Assembly (NCBI GenBank): GCA_030537615.1 | Contig: JAUNVP010000002.1 | Coordinates: 1-64,000 of the forward strand | Reading direction: 5' to 3' | Length of the DNA stretch: 64,000 nucleotides | From: Actinomycetaceae bacterium | Lineage (GTDB): Bacteria; Actinomycetota; Actinomycetes; Actinomycetales; Actinomycetaceae | Shown here: positions 44,276 to 53,154 of the stretch, one piece after another | Numbering within the stretch: the stretch's first letter is position 1 | Layout: each line of letters opens with the position of its first letter | Position numbers and translations under genes: made by a program | The notes under the pieces: generated by a model | The model's input: the letters and a program-made list of their open reading frames with translations, nothing else | Told to the model about the DNA's origin: nothing | Databases searched by the model: none

Positions 44276-45526
44276 ATGATTCGCGAAGCCAACGAACTCG
44301 CGCTCGCACGCATCAACGCTGCGGAACCAACGCTCGTTGATGTCGTGCAAGCTCGCGACATTCTTCCCGAGGACGACCAGGTGATTTTTCACGCGGGACC
44401 ACCCCTCGCATGGGAACAGATGTGTGGCCCGCTTCAAGGAGCGATTCTCGGCGTATGTGTCTACGAAGGGTGGGCTGCTGACCTTGACGAAGCCCGTCAG
44501 CTCGTTGATAGTGGCGCGGTTAAGCTCCGTCACAATCATTCGGCAAGCATCGTCGGACCGATGACGGGCATGGTTTCCCCCTCAATGCCTTTAATTAAAG
44601 TGGAGAATCGCGCTTTCGGGAACGTTGCGTTCTCGACATTCAATGAGGGAATCGGCAAGGTGATGCGCTTTGGTGCGAACGATGCCGAAGTCCTCAATCG
44701 TCTACACTGGTTGGCCGAGGAGTTTGGCCCAGCGATCAAGGCTGCAATTGCTTCGGCCGGCAGTATCGACCTGCGCGTGATTATCGCGAAAGCAATCGCA
44801 ATGGGTGATGAGCTTCATCAGCGCAACATCGCTGCTTCGGCGCTTTTCTTTCGAGAAATCATGCCTCACATCTCCCGCACATGCACCGACCTCGATGTCA
44901 TTGAGCGAATTTCATCATTCCTTTACACGAATGATCAGTTCTTCCTCAATCTGGCGATGGCTAGTGCGAAAGCATCGATTGATCCGATCAAGAATATCGA
45001 GTACTGCACGCTCGTATCCGCTATGTCTCGAAACGGCACAAACTTTGGGATCAAGGTATCCGCTCTCGGTGACCAGTGGTTTGAAGCTCCTGTAGAAATG
45101 CCCCAGGGACTGTATTTCCCTGGTTTCACTCAGGAGGATGCCAACCCCGACATTGGTGATTCAGCGATCGTTGAGTGTGTTGGATTCGGTGGGATGTCGA
45201 TGGCCGCCGCTCCCGCCGTCACCCAGTTTGTCGGTATCGATGGCTCCGAGGCCGCTTACGACATCACTCACAAGATGTTCACCATTACCGAAGGACGATC
45301 ACAAACCTACACGGTCCCAACGATCGATTTCATTGGTATTCCCGTCGGCATCAATATCGTCGATGTAGTTGACTCGGGGATTCGCCCCTATATCAACTCT
45401 GGAATTGCCCACCGGGAGCCCGGAGTTGGTCAAGTGGGAGCGGGTGTCGTCTATCCACCAATGAAATGTTTTGAGCAGGCTCTTGAAGCATTTGCCGACA
45501 AGTATTCAAAAGATCTTGGCTTGTAG
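44276..45526 (+). CDS. DUF1116 protein, AllG/YlbE-like, copy 2
   Basis: Protein of 416 residues and second DUF1116 member of the operon. It shares HAGPPLAWEQMCGPLQGA, EGIGKVMRFG, GDELHQRNIAASAL, NDQFFLNLAMA and the GLYFPGF...ANPDIGDSAI block. It differs from copy 1 in the stretch RHNHSASIVGPM, where copy 1 has CHHHRAVGPM. Overall it reads closer to my memory of E. coli YlbE. I chose ATG 44276 (AAGGAACTGGGA ahead); the longer frame to 44204 overlaps the small gene. Two copies suggest a heteromeric enzyme or two substrate specificities. Confidence 0.87.
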   Translation: MIREANELALARINAAEPTLVDVVQARDILPEDDQVIFHAGPPLAWEQMCGPLQGAILGVCVYEGWAADLDEARQLVDSGAVKLRHNHSASIVGPMTGMVSPSMPLIKVENRAFGNVAFSTFNEGIGKVMRFGANDAEVLNRLHWLAEEFGPAIKAAIASAGSIDLRVIIAKAIAMGDELHQRNIAASALFFREIMPHISRTCTDLDVIERISSFLYTNDQFFLNLAMASAKASIDPIKNIEYCTLVSAMSRNGTNFGIKVSALGDQWFEAPVEMPQGLYFPGFTQEDANPDIGDSAIVECVGFGGMSMAAAPAVTQFVGIDGSEAAYDITHKMFTITEGRSQTYTVPTIDFIGIPVGINIVDVVDSGIRPYINSGIAHREPGVGQVGAGVVYPPMKCFEQALEAFADKYSKDLGL

Positions 45527-45550
45527 TTTGACTGTGAACGGAGAGAATTC

Positions 45551-46486
45551 ATGTCTAAAACTCTCGTAATCGCGGTAGGTGGCAATGCCTTACCTACCGT
45601 CAACCCGCGAGATACGTCTGACCTTGAGCGCATGCTCCAACCGGTCATTGATTTTGCCGAGCAGGGAATGGATGTTGTCCTGACCTACGGCAATGGCCCG
45701 CAAGTGGGTGTCATTTACGAAGGGATGCTCGATCTTGCGCAGAAACACTCGGATATTTCTGAGATCCTTATGGCATCAACAGGCGCGATGAGTGAGGGGT
45801 CTATTGGCTCCCTCATTCGATTCGCACTGAGAAACATCTGTTTGGCACGCAATAAGTTCTTTAAGGTGACTACAGTCATCACTCACACGCTTGTCGACCA
45901 TGAGGATCCCGCTTTCGATAATCCGACAAAGCCGGTCGGACGCTTCCTCTCCGAGCAAGAGGCGGAGAATATGCGGGCAGAGGGACGCACTATTGTTGAG
46001 GATTCAGGAAGAGGGTACCGCTGGGTTGTTCCTTCCCCGAAACCTCAACGAATTCTCGAGTTCCGATCGATTCGGACGCTGATGGATGCCGGCCATATTG
46101 TCCTTGCTTGCGGTGGAGGAGGAATCCCGACCATACGCCACGATAACCGAGAAGAGACTGTGGAAGCCGTCATCGATAAGGACGCTGCTTCAGCGCTTTT
46201 GGCTCACGAACTGAAAGCAGATTCTCTCTTCCTCTTAACCGGTGTACCGCAGGTAGCAGTCGACTTCGGCAAGCCGACGCAACGCTGGGTAGACCATATG
46301 AGTCGGGACGAGGCTCTTGCCCTTATGAAGGACGGCCAGTTCCCTGCGGGTTCAATGTTGCCAAAGATCGAAGCGGCATTGAATTTCGTGGAGAACAACG
46401 CGAACGGGGAGGCTCTCATCACCAGCATTGATTGTCTCGCTGAAGCGTTGGCGGGGAAGACGGGAACTCGGATTACGCTGAATTAG
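45551..46486 (+). CDS. arcC: carbamate kinase
   Basis: Kinase of 311 residues in the amino-acid kinase fold. It transfers phosphate from carbamoyl phosphate to ADP, giving ATP, CO2 and ammonia. Blocks: VIAVGGNALP at the N terminus, TYGNGPQVG, VVPSPKPQRI, LACGGGGIPTI and VIDKDAASALLAHEL. ATG 45551 has GGAGAGAATTC ahead. As last gene of the FdrA/DUF1116 operon it matches the E. coli allantoin operon, whose carbamate kinase uses the carbamoyl phosphate from AllFGH. No ornithine carbamoyltransferase or arginine deiminase is nearby, so it does not belong to an ADI pathway. Confidence 0.94.
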   Translation: MSKTLVIAVGGNALPTVNPRDTSDLERMLQPVIDFAEQGMDVVLTYGNGPQVGVIYEGMLDLAQKHSDISEILMASTGAMSEGSIGSLIRFALRNICLARNKFFKVTTVITHTLVDHEDPAFDNPTKPVGRFLSEQEAENMRAEGRTIVEDSGRGYRWVVPSPKPQRILEFRSIRTLMDAGHIVLACGGGGIPTIRHDNREETVEAVIDKDAASALLAHELKADSLFLLTGVPQVAVDFGKPTQRWVDHMSRDEALALMKDGQFPAGSMLPKIEAALNFVENNANGEALITSIDCLAEALAGKTGTRITLN

Positions 46487-46513
46487 CATCTCACGAAGAC
46501 TCAGAACAAGTCG

Positions 46514-46556
46514 ACGTGCGCTTACTGAAGTGAACTAATCCAACGTAAGCGCACGT
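46514..46556. terminator. Bidirectional hairpin between arcC and the pseudouridine synthase gene
   Basis: Perfect 12-bp arms acgtgcgcttac (46514-46525) and gtaagcgcacgt (46545-46556) with a 19-nt loop, 27 nt after the arcC stop. The right arm lies inside the 3' end of the convergent gene. A short ttta follows on the plus strand. The long loop and poor T-run make it a moderate call. Confidence 0.55.
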
Positions 46557-47536
46557 TTACTTTCTGCATGTATACTCTCACCCGTCACGGGATCCGTAAA
46601 TGCCAGACCGTAGGCCAATAGCTGGAGGTCGGTGAAGTGACCGGTACTCTCGCGGTCATAGGGTGCCGCTTCGGCGCCCTCAAACAGTGAATCCCCAACG
46701 ATCGGGGCGCCGAGCCCGGCAAAATGCGCCCGAATCTGGTGGGTGCGTCCCGTCACGAGTTTCGCTTCGTACGTCGCGATGTCGAGTCCGTTAACTCTCC
46801 GTGCTGGCCCAATCTGGCGAATAAGAGTCTCTGAGTTCGGTTCCCCGTCGGCAAACAGTGCGCGCATGGCTCCCGGAGGTTTGTGGATCCGTGCGCGGAC
46901 TCGCAACCACCGGCTACTGGGGCTCGCACTAATCCGCGGATCAAGCGGATGATCGGGGAGGACGGGCGCGATAACGCGGTACAGTTTTTCGACTTGACGC
47001 TCGGCGAAAAGCTGCTGATACGGACGTCGGTACTGCGGTTGGAGTGTGGCGAGGACAAGACCGGCGGTGGCGAGGTCGAGTCGATGCGCGGTGACAATGT
47101 CATCGTTGCGTTCTTGACGGCGTAAAGCCACGGTCAGGGTTTGAGCAACGTACTGGCCTCTCGGCATGATGGATAATCCATGCGGTTTGTCGGCAATGAG
47201 CCAGCGATTGGTGCGCTGCACAATCGGGATGGAAATCGGCTCGGCAGGTTCATCGGGGATCGGTCGATACATCCACACGCCGCGTCGGATAACAGAGGCC
47301 GGAGCAGTTGCGCTCCAGGGGCGAGCGTGCGCATCAACGATGTCTCCCGCAGCGAAGAGCTGGTCTAACCCATCGGCTTCAATCGAGGGGTAGCGCGAGA
47401 GAATCCAGTCCCGTAGATCTCCGTTTAATCGCGGTGTCCCAGCCGGGTGCTCAGTCAGCCGCTTCGGATGCAATCCCGCTCGAGCTGGCGGCAGTTGTTT
47501 GTGTTTTTTCGCACGCGACACGGGTGGTTCACTCAT
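46535..47536 (-). CDS. RluA-family pseudouridine synthase
   Basis: RNA pseudouridine synthase of 333 residues that isomerises uridine in rRNA or tRNA. It has the catalytic-Asp motif VTAHRLDLATAGLVL, KPHGLSIMPRG before it, YEAKLVTGRTHQIRAHFAGLG after it, and PIVGDSLF. No S4 domain is evident, though the first 90 residues are an extension with an RYPSIEADGL stretch. The exact site cannot be told. It is an unlinked housekeeping gene convergent with arcC. Confidence 0.9.
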   Translation of the reverse strand: MSEPPVSRAKKHKQLPPARAGLHPKRLTEHPAGTPRLNGDLRDWILSRYPSIEADGLDQLFAAGDIVDAHARPWSATAPASVIRRGVWMYRPIPDEPAEPISIPIVQRTNRWLIADKPHGLSIMPRGQYVAQTLTVALRRQERNDDIVTAHRLDLATAGLVLATLQPQYRRPYQQLFAERQVEKLYRVIAPVLPDHPLDPRISASPSSRWLRVRARIHKPPGAMRALFADGEPNSETLIRQIGPARRVNGLDIATYEAKLVTGRTHQIRAHFAGLGAPIVGDSLFEGAEAAPYDRESTGHFTDLQLLAYGLAFTDPVTGESIHAESKRALTLD

Positions 47537-47640
47537 GGGATTCGCCCCTCAAGGGGATTCTCGTAGTGACTGTCGTTGCTCGGCACGCCCCGATTGTAGC
47601 GCGCCTCGTACCGTAGCGGACAGGAGGTCGGCGTGGGAGC

Positions 47641-48279
47641 TTAGGCCACCTCAATGGTGGTAGCCCCGCGTGCGACGTCAATCATCGCCATGGTGCGTAG
47701 CGCCGTCGTGACATCCTCATCGCTGGCCACCTCAATGACGATTTCATCGACACCAGCAGATTGAGCAAGAGCAAAGAGTGCTGGGGCACCCACCGATGCC
47801 GGAGTCGCTACGACCATATGTGCTCGGGAGTTCCGCACTGCTTGGAGCATGTCGTCAGTGATCCCACCAAATGGGATTTCGATCCGGCGTACACGGGTAC
47901 TGCGCACCGCACTCGTGGCTTGCTCAACAGTCCTCACGCGGACTCCCCAACCGCCGACGATTCCTTGGGATACGACATCGTCGAGTGCGCGCAATAATCT
48001 TGGGTCTAATAACTGCTCGCGTGAAGTAAGGTACAGGGTCAGTGTTTCTACCGAGCCGGCATACCGTTCATTCAAGGCCCAGGCACCGATTTCAACGAGG
48101 TCGGTATCAACTCCGCAGCCAGCACCCGTCACGACATGATCGGGAACCCCAATCAAACCGTTGACAGGTAATAAGCCGAGCGCAGCGTGGAGCCGCGTCG
48201 CCGTCTCACGTTCCACGCGTGGTGATACGCGCACGTTCACAGTGGCGAACGAGGCCTCGAGAGTCGTATGACAGCGCAT
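47641..48279 (-). CDS. hypothetical protein, aldo/keto reductase-like fragment
   Basis: Protein of 212 residues that I cannot assign firmly. It has alternating strands and helices like a TIM barrel: LVEIGAWALNERYAGSVETLTLYL, here seen only in part, then LLRALDDVVSQGIVGGWGVRV and RVRRIEIPFG, echoing the aldo/keto reductase pattern of helper-gene assignment and Gly-rich return. Key catalytic residues (Asp-Tyr-Lys-His) are not seen. Start MRCHTT at 48279 lacks a strong ribosome site; ATG choice is by frame. It could be a decayed or non-catalytic reductase. Confidence that it is expressed is moderate. Confidence 0.5.
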   Translation of the reverse strand: MRCHTTLEASFATVNVRVSPRVERETATRLHAALGLLPVNGLIGVPDHVVTGAGCGVDTDLVEIGAWALNERYAGSVETLTLYLTSREQLLDPRLLRALDDVVSQGIVGGWGVRVRTVEQATSAVRSTRVRRIEIPFGGITDDMLQAVRNSRAHMVVATPASVGAPALFALAQSAGVDEIVIEVASDEDVTTALRTMAMIDVARGATTIEVA

Positions 48280-48399
48280 AACCCATCCCCAAACACTTTA
48301 CAACTTCTTTACTGTCTAAGGGTGATTATATATCCAGACATGGATAAACAGGAAATATTATTGACCAGAGCTTTACCTTTAGAGTGTTTGGTCAGATCA

Positions 48400-49866
48400 T
48401 TACCTGTTTCGTCGAACAACACCGAAGGTCAAAGTAGCCGCATACGCCGTCCACAGTGCATAGGGAGCAAGCGCTATTCCCCGGCCCGTATTGACCCGCC
48501 ATACTCGTCTGACCAAGTCTGCCGATGAGGTCGCCAGTAACGACCCCTCGACAACTGCCCCTGGAAGATTCTTACGGTTGAAGAACACGCACGGCCATGC
48601 TGCATTGAGCCCGAGATTAACCGCGAGTGCGGCAATGAATTCACTCTCCTCGCGGGTGAGATCCGACGTCGCCGTGTCGGTTGATACGTCCGAAGGATCT
48701 GCTTCCCCAATATCAGCGAGGGTCAATGCGCTCATCAGGGCTATATCGGCATAGAGAAAGCTCCACGCCACGGGAAATAACCAGCGCGGAGGCTTCCACG
48801 CCGGCTGATTGAGACTTCGATACCACGGCGAATTGACGGCGGTGAAAGCGCTGCCAACCGTTGCGGCAGCTGTGACCAAGCCAGTTACTCCCGCAAAAAT
48901 TCTCCGCCACCGCCACGGTTTGATAAAAGAAGCGGTCGCCGCATATGCCTCGTCGATGTCGTCGAGGCCGCCGGGCGGTTCGCCGACAACCTCCCGAAAG
49001 TCTCGCTCAATCACCACCGTGTCATGAACCATGCTCGACAATAGAGGTTCAGCGAGATGTCGATCAACCGGTGTAAGAAGCCCAATAATCCAAGCCGCGG
49101 TACGCGCATTCGCTATCGGCGCGGTCCACACCGCTCGGCGCCGCAATCCGAAATGGTCGATGTAGCGAGTGAGCATCTCGACATAGGACACTTCTTCCGC
49201 GCTCCCAATATCGAACAGGCGCGACTCACTAATCGGCGCGGATCCTGCGCTCTCCAACAAATACAGCAAGTCCTTTTCCGAGATTGGCGTAATCCGATTA
49301 TGCATCCAGCTCGGGGCCACAATCACGGGGAGTCGCTCGGCCAAATGCCGGAGCATCGCGAAAGATGAGGACCTTTCTCCAATGACGAGACCAGCAGAAA
49401 GTCCGACCGTTAGCGCGCCCGATGAGGCGAGGATTTGGCCGACCTCTCGCCGGGATTCCAAATGCGCTGACTTTTCCCCCAGGGGAGCAAGCGCACCGAG
49501 AAACACAATACGCTCAGTTCCGGCCCGCTCAACGGCACCTGCAAAAATCTGCGCCATTGACCGTTCTTCTTCGACAAACTCTCGCTCATTCCCCATCGAA
49601 TGAAGCAGATACCATGCGACCGATACACCTTCGAGCGCAGCCTCAACATCAAAGGCATTGTTCGCATCGCCCTCAACGACGTAAACGTGTCCGGGATGAC
49701 AACCTTCCTCGCAGTCAGTGATCAATGACGCCCACGGCATCCGGCGTGCCTTTTGTGCGCTCCGCACGAGTACCTTGACGCCCCAACCGTTACGAGCCAA
49801 AATTCCAACGAGTTTACTTCCGACATAGCCCGTGGCTCCAGTCACCAACGCAGTTCGGGTTGTCAT
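48400..49866 (-). CDS. fusion of NAD(P)-binding SDR and TspO/MBR domain
   Basis: Protein of 488 residues with two parts. The first (1 to about 310) is an atypical short-chain dehydrogenase/epimerase: TALVTGATGYVGSKLVGIL, a Rossmann GxxGxxG, and VFLGALAPLGEKSAHL. The second (about 325-488) is TspO/MBR: SPWYRSLNQPAWKPPRWLFP, then VNLGLNAAWPCVFF and APYALWTAYAATL, the tryptophan-rich membrane signature. TspO proteins bind porphyrins and are otherwise stand-alone. ATG 49866 has GGGAG nine nt ahead; a TTG two codons earlier is poorer. It is the last gene of a five-gene minus-strand operon. The fusion may couple porphyrin, lipid or light sensing to a redox reaction. Confidence 0.85.
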   Translation of the reverse strand: MTTRTALVTGATGYVGSKLVGILARNGWGVKVLVRSAQKARRMPWASLITDCEEGCHPGHVYVVEGDANNAFDVEAALEGVSVAWYLLHSMGNEREFVEEERSMAQIFAGAVERAGTERIVFLGALAPLGEKSAHLESRREVGQILASSGALTVGLSAGLVIGERSSSFAMLRHLAERLPVIVAPSWMHNRITPISEKDLLYLLESAGSAPISESRLFDIGSAEEVSYVEMLTRYIDHFGLRRRAVWTAPIANARTAAWIIGLLTPVDRHLAEPLLSSMVHDTVVIERDFREVVGEPPGGLDDIDEAYAATASFIKPWRWRRIFAGVTGLVTAAATVGSAFTAVNSPWYRSLNQPAWKPPRWLFPVAWSFLYADIALMSALTLADIGEADPSDVSTDTATSDLTREESEFIAALAVNLGLNAAWPCVFFNRKNLPGAVVEGSLLATSSADLVRRVWRVNTGRGIALAPYALWTAYAATLTFGVVRRNR

Positions 49867-49880
49867 GGTCAATCACTCCC

Positions 49881-50546
49881 TCAGGTGATAATGAGCGGCA
49901 GAATGTACAGCATCGACATTGACCAGGTGAGGTGGATGATGACGCATTGATCCACCCTTCCCCACCGATTTCTCGCCAGCGCACACACGAAGCCAAGCGC
50001 AAATGCGGCCACAGTTAATAAAACAATGCCGGAAACCGCCGTAACCAACGCGTAGAGACAGGCGCTCACCCACACCGCGTGCTTACGCGGAAGGTCACGG
50101 AACAAAGCTCCACGAAAATAGATTTCTTCAGCACAGCCGGTTGTTGCCGTAATAATGGTGACCATAGGCAAAGCCCCAAAGCGCGCGTGACCCAGCAGAT
50201 CCACGACGGGATCACGCACAATCGGCAGATAGTCAACGACAAAGGCCCCGGCTATAAAGATCGCCGCTAATGTCGCGCCAACAATAAATCCAGACAATGC
50301 GGACGGAAGAAAAGGCGCTCGATGCCGAGCGTCGCATTCACGGAGCCAACCCCATATTCCGCGTTCCTCGTGCGTTATCCATGCGCCAAAAAACCAGGTG
50401 ACGCCCAGGAGCGCTGTGAGGACGTAGAAGAGAGTTGAACCGGCGGGTAGATGGGTAGAAATTCCGAGGAAGCCGGCCCCAATGAGGAGAGTCGCGATAT
50501 GTAGGCCGCCGTGGAATCGCGTGAACCTACGCGCTTTCTCCCTCAC
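49881..50546 (-). CDS. CPBP-family intramembrane metalloprotease (CAAX-like)
   Basis: Membrane protein of 221 residues with about six spans. The Abi/CPBP motif is visible: CAEEIYFRGALF (EExxxR), a later FALGFVCALARNRWG stretch and the final IHLTWSMS, which carries the conserved His. Such proteins cut prenylated or other membrane proteins, or protect against bacteriocins. It lies 3 nt after the response regulator gene and 14 nt before the fusion gene. Confidence 0.85.
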   Translation of the reverse strand: MREKARRFTRFHGGLHIATLLIGAGFLGISTHLPAGSTLFYVLTALLGVTWFFGAWITHEERGIWGWLRECDARHRAPFLPSALSGFIVGATLAAIFIAGAFVVDYLPIVRDPVVDLLGHARFGALPMVTIITATTGCAEEIYFRGALFRDLPRKHAVWVSACLYALVTAVSGIVLLTVAAFALGFVCALARNRWGRVDQCVIIHLTWSMSMLYILPLIIT

Positions 50547-50549
50547 CTA

Positions 50550-51020
50550 TCAGCGCAATGCTTCCATGACTCGCACGCCGTCCAAGACCCGCAGGTAAGG
50601 AAGGGGATCGATATCGAGATCGAGGACGTAATCCGTCAGCTGATCTCGCACGACTCCGAGTAACTTTTCCACGTCCCACGGCTTCGAAAAATAGTGATCC
50701 AACTTCGCTTGATTGAGCGCTCGGATGGTGTCGTCTTGGTCAGCTTGTCCTGTTACTAGAACCTTACGAGTCAACGCTGTGCGATCGTCATCATTCATTT
50801 CGACGAGGAAATCGACACCTGTCTTGCCTGGCAGACGATGATCGGCGAGGACGAGGGCGAGAATATCGCCGTCCTCATCGACTTCACTCACCACATCCCA
50901 CGCGTCCTCGACAGTATCTGCCACCTCAATGCGCACATCGCCGGCAATTGGTGCGAGGTCGCGTTCGAGAGCGTCACGAACTTCAGGTTCATCTTCGAGA
51001 ATCAGGATTGCGAGTTGCAT
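50550..51020 (-). CDS. single-domain response regulator
   Basis: Protein of 156 residues: one receiver domain with the acidic pair ED (9-11), phospho-acceptor D60 in LVLADHRLPG, the Thr in VLVTGQAD and Lys in YFSKPW. No DNA-binding output domain follows; the last 30 residues are a short helix-rich tail (YLRVLDGVRVMEALR). It is encoded 34 nt after the histidine kinase and is surely its partner. I chose ATG 51020 (AAGAGGAACTC ahead); the frame to 51305 lies within the kinase gene. Its output may be protein binding, e.g. of the transporter or protease next door. Confidence 0.88.
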   Translation of the reverse strand: MQLAILILEDEPEVRDALERDLAPIAGDVRIEVADTVEDAWDVVSEVDEDGDILALVLADHRLPGKTGVDFLVEMNDDDRTALTRKVLVTGQADQDDTIRALNQAKLDHYFSKPWDVEKLLGVVRDQLTDYVLDLDIDPLPYLRVLDGVRVMEALR

Positions 51021-51054
51021 GAGTTCCTCTTCTTTCGCCGGTCTTGTCTTTACC

Positions 51055-53142
51055 TTATGGGACGGGATTAGCTTCCGCGTCGCTTTCGCCTTCTTCTGGT
51101 CCTGCAATCGGGAGGGTGACGGAGATTGCCGTTCGTCCCGGTTTAGATTCGATGGTGAGCACGCCGTCATGATCATCCACAATCGAATGCGTAATCGACA
51201 TGCCCATTCCCAGTCCGTAGCGCACCTGCCCGCCCTTGGTCGTGAAATGGGGCTCAATAATGTGCTCAATATTGTCAGCCGCGATACCGGGTCCATTGTC
51301 GACAACAGTGACGCGAATATGCGCGGGATCCGGCTGTGATGTTTCCACTCGAATCATGGGTTTGGCATGCCCGCGAGCGGGCAGAATTATGGCGTCAGTC
51401 GATGCCGGATCAGCTTGCTCGGCTAGCTTTTCATCTTCGGCTTCGATCGCTTCGGAGGCATTGACCAGCAGGTTTGTCCACACTTGTTCGAGTCGTGCCG
51501 GATAGCAGCGAATATGGGGAATGTCCCCGTAGGCGCGTTCAATCTTGACCGAGCGCAATCGATGAGCCGTCAGTCGCAGAGTGTCCTCAATGTTCTCGTG
51601 CACGTCGATATCCCCAATGGGAGCCGAGTCCGGTCGCGCATACGCCTTGAGGGACGACACCAGGTCGACAATGCGGCGCGCCGCAACATTCGAGTTTTTG
51701 ACGCTCCGACCGATGTGCGCAGCGGCCTCAACCACCCGCATAGGTGAGTGTTCTGGCCGAAGTGGGTGCCGACGACGATATGAGCGGTCTTTCTTCAGCA
51801 GAGCTTTGATACCAATTTCGTCGGTGAGTTCGGCGGCAACCAGCCGTTTCGCCATGTCACGGTCACCCTTGGTTTGTTTCATTACTTGTCGCACGAGTCG
51901 CCGCTCTTCCGATGTCGAGCGTGCCGGCGCATTCAGCGCACGATTCAACGTTCCTTGCGCGTCGGCAAGCTCAGGTGTAGCCATCAAGATGGTGTCGAGA
52001 TCATCGCCGATCTGCTGGCTGGCGCGCTGCAAAGCCGCTACGGGGTTATTGAGTTCATGCGCGATTCCAGCAGATAGCTCGCCTAACATGGCGTATTTGG
52101 TCTTCTCGACGAGCTGTTCTCGGGTAGCCCGTAGTTCTTCGAGGGTTTTCTGAAGCGTTTCTCGTTCGCGCTCCAACTGTTCGGCGAGTTCGTTTTTCTC
52201 AATGTGCAGGTATTCGGCGCGCACCAACCGCTGCGTCAGCGCCTGAATCGCAACCACCGCAAGGTTGGCGGACGTGTCAGGAGACTGCTGGAGGACGAAC
52301 TCGAGCTGTTCGAGCGATAGCCGAACGATCTCTGCTTCGGTGGTCGTTGTCGAAGTAAAGAGGGCGCGTTGCTGGCGAGCGAGCGAAATGAGGCCAATCA
52401 AAGGACCGGAGGTCGCGTGATGCAAGAGCACGTCCCCAAACTGCGACGACCGGTGGAGTGCAACGGAGCCACGCAAGACGAGATACACCCCATCCACCGA
52501 TTCCCCCTGCTTCGTTAAATCAACTCCTTCGGGAACGATCATGCGAGGCCGAGGGCCGAGAATTTTCTCGATTCCCTGGAGGAGGAACTGTTGCATTTGT
52601 TCGCCCGGCGAATCGAGTCCGTACAGGAGATCTCCCCCGCGAGGAGCATCATAGACACCGTCGGCTTGGAGCGCGTGGGTGATTTCCGCGTTCGGCATCC
52701 ACTTGAGTAACCACCGATCGACACTCGCATCAACCTGTTCAATGAGGGTCGGCGCAGTCCACGGACTCGCGATAATTGATACAAGTTTCCCCGAGTGAAT
52801 CGCTTGCCACGTGTCGGTGTGTGTTCTTTGATCGGTCAAGAGCACGAACCCAGAATTGGCAAACTGTTCATGCGCGGATAGTTGACTAATGTTGTCATCG
52901 ACATGGCCGAGTCGAGCCGACAAAATAATGGTCGGAACCAAACAGTTCGTCGCTTCCGGACAGGTTTCATCCGCCGCCTGCAACGCGCCCTCGAGACCAA
53001 AGACAACCTGCACGTCACAGTGGTCGAGGGAAGCGTTGAGTTGTTCGGCAGCGAGGAGTGCGTAGTCTTCTCGATCGTTGACGAGGACAAGCACGTGGAG
53101 GCCGTACTTGCCTGCGCCTGCTTCTTCGGGGGATGTACTCAT
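51055..53142 (-). CDS. sensor histidine kinase with receiver-like and cNMP-binding domains
   Basis: Soluble kinase of 695 residues. Parts in order: a receiver-like domain without an obvious phospho-Asp site (about 15-165); a cyclic-nucleotide-binding fold (about 195-310, IVPEGVDLTKQGESVDGVYL and FGDVLLHHATSGPLIG); a coiled coil (about 320-355); HisKA with H362 in GIAHELNNP; and HATPase with NLLVNASEAI, VVDNGPGI and GLGMGMS. The H-box helix and the second helix (RRIVDLVSSLKAYAR) are about 130 residues apart instead of some 50, with a basic insertion between. No transmembrane segment is seen. It lies 12 nt after the anion transporter gene and 34 nt before the regulator gene. Confidence 0.9.
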   Translation of the reverse strand: MSTSPEEAGAGKYGLHVLVLVNDREDYALLAAEQLNASLDHCDVQVVFGLEGALQAADETCPEATNCLVPTIILSARLGHVDDNISQLSAHEQFANSGFVLLTDQRTHTDTWQAIHSGKLVSIIASPWTAPTLIEQVDASVDRWLLKWMPNAEITHALQADGVYDAPRGGDLLYGLDSPGEQMQQFLLQGIEKILGPRPRMIVPEGVDLTKQGESVDGVYLVLRGSVALHRSSQFGDVLLHHATSGPLIGLISLARQQRALFTSTTTTEAEIVRLSLEQLEFVLQQSPDTSANLAVVAIQALTQRLVRAEYLHIEKNELAEQLERERETLQKTLEELRATREQLVEKTKYAMLGELSAGIAHELNNPVAALQRASQQIGDDLDTILMATPELADAQGTLNRALNAPARSTSEERRLVRQVMKQTKGDRDMAKRLVAAELTDEIGIKALLKKDRSYRRRHPLRPEHSPMRVVEAAAHIGRSVKNSNVAARRIVDLVSSLKAYARPDSAPIGDIDVHENIEDTLRLTAHRLRSVKIERAYGDIPHIRCYPARLEQVWTNLLVNASEAIEAEDEKLAEQADPASTDAIILPARGHAKPMIRVETSQPDPAHIRVTVVDNGPGIAADNIEHIIEPHFTTKGGQVRYGLGMGMSITHSIVDDHDGVLTIESKPGRTAISVTLPIAGPEEGESDAEANPVP

Positions 53143-53154
53143 GTTGGTGTCGCT

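Noticed and set aside
45551-46486. Assigning carbamate kinase to an arginine deiminase pathway
   Set aside because: No arcA, argF-type transferase or arginine/ornithine antiporter in the neighbourhood; the FdrA/DUF1116 link is direct.
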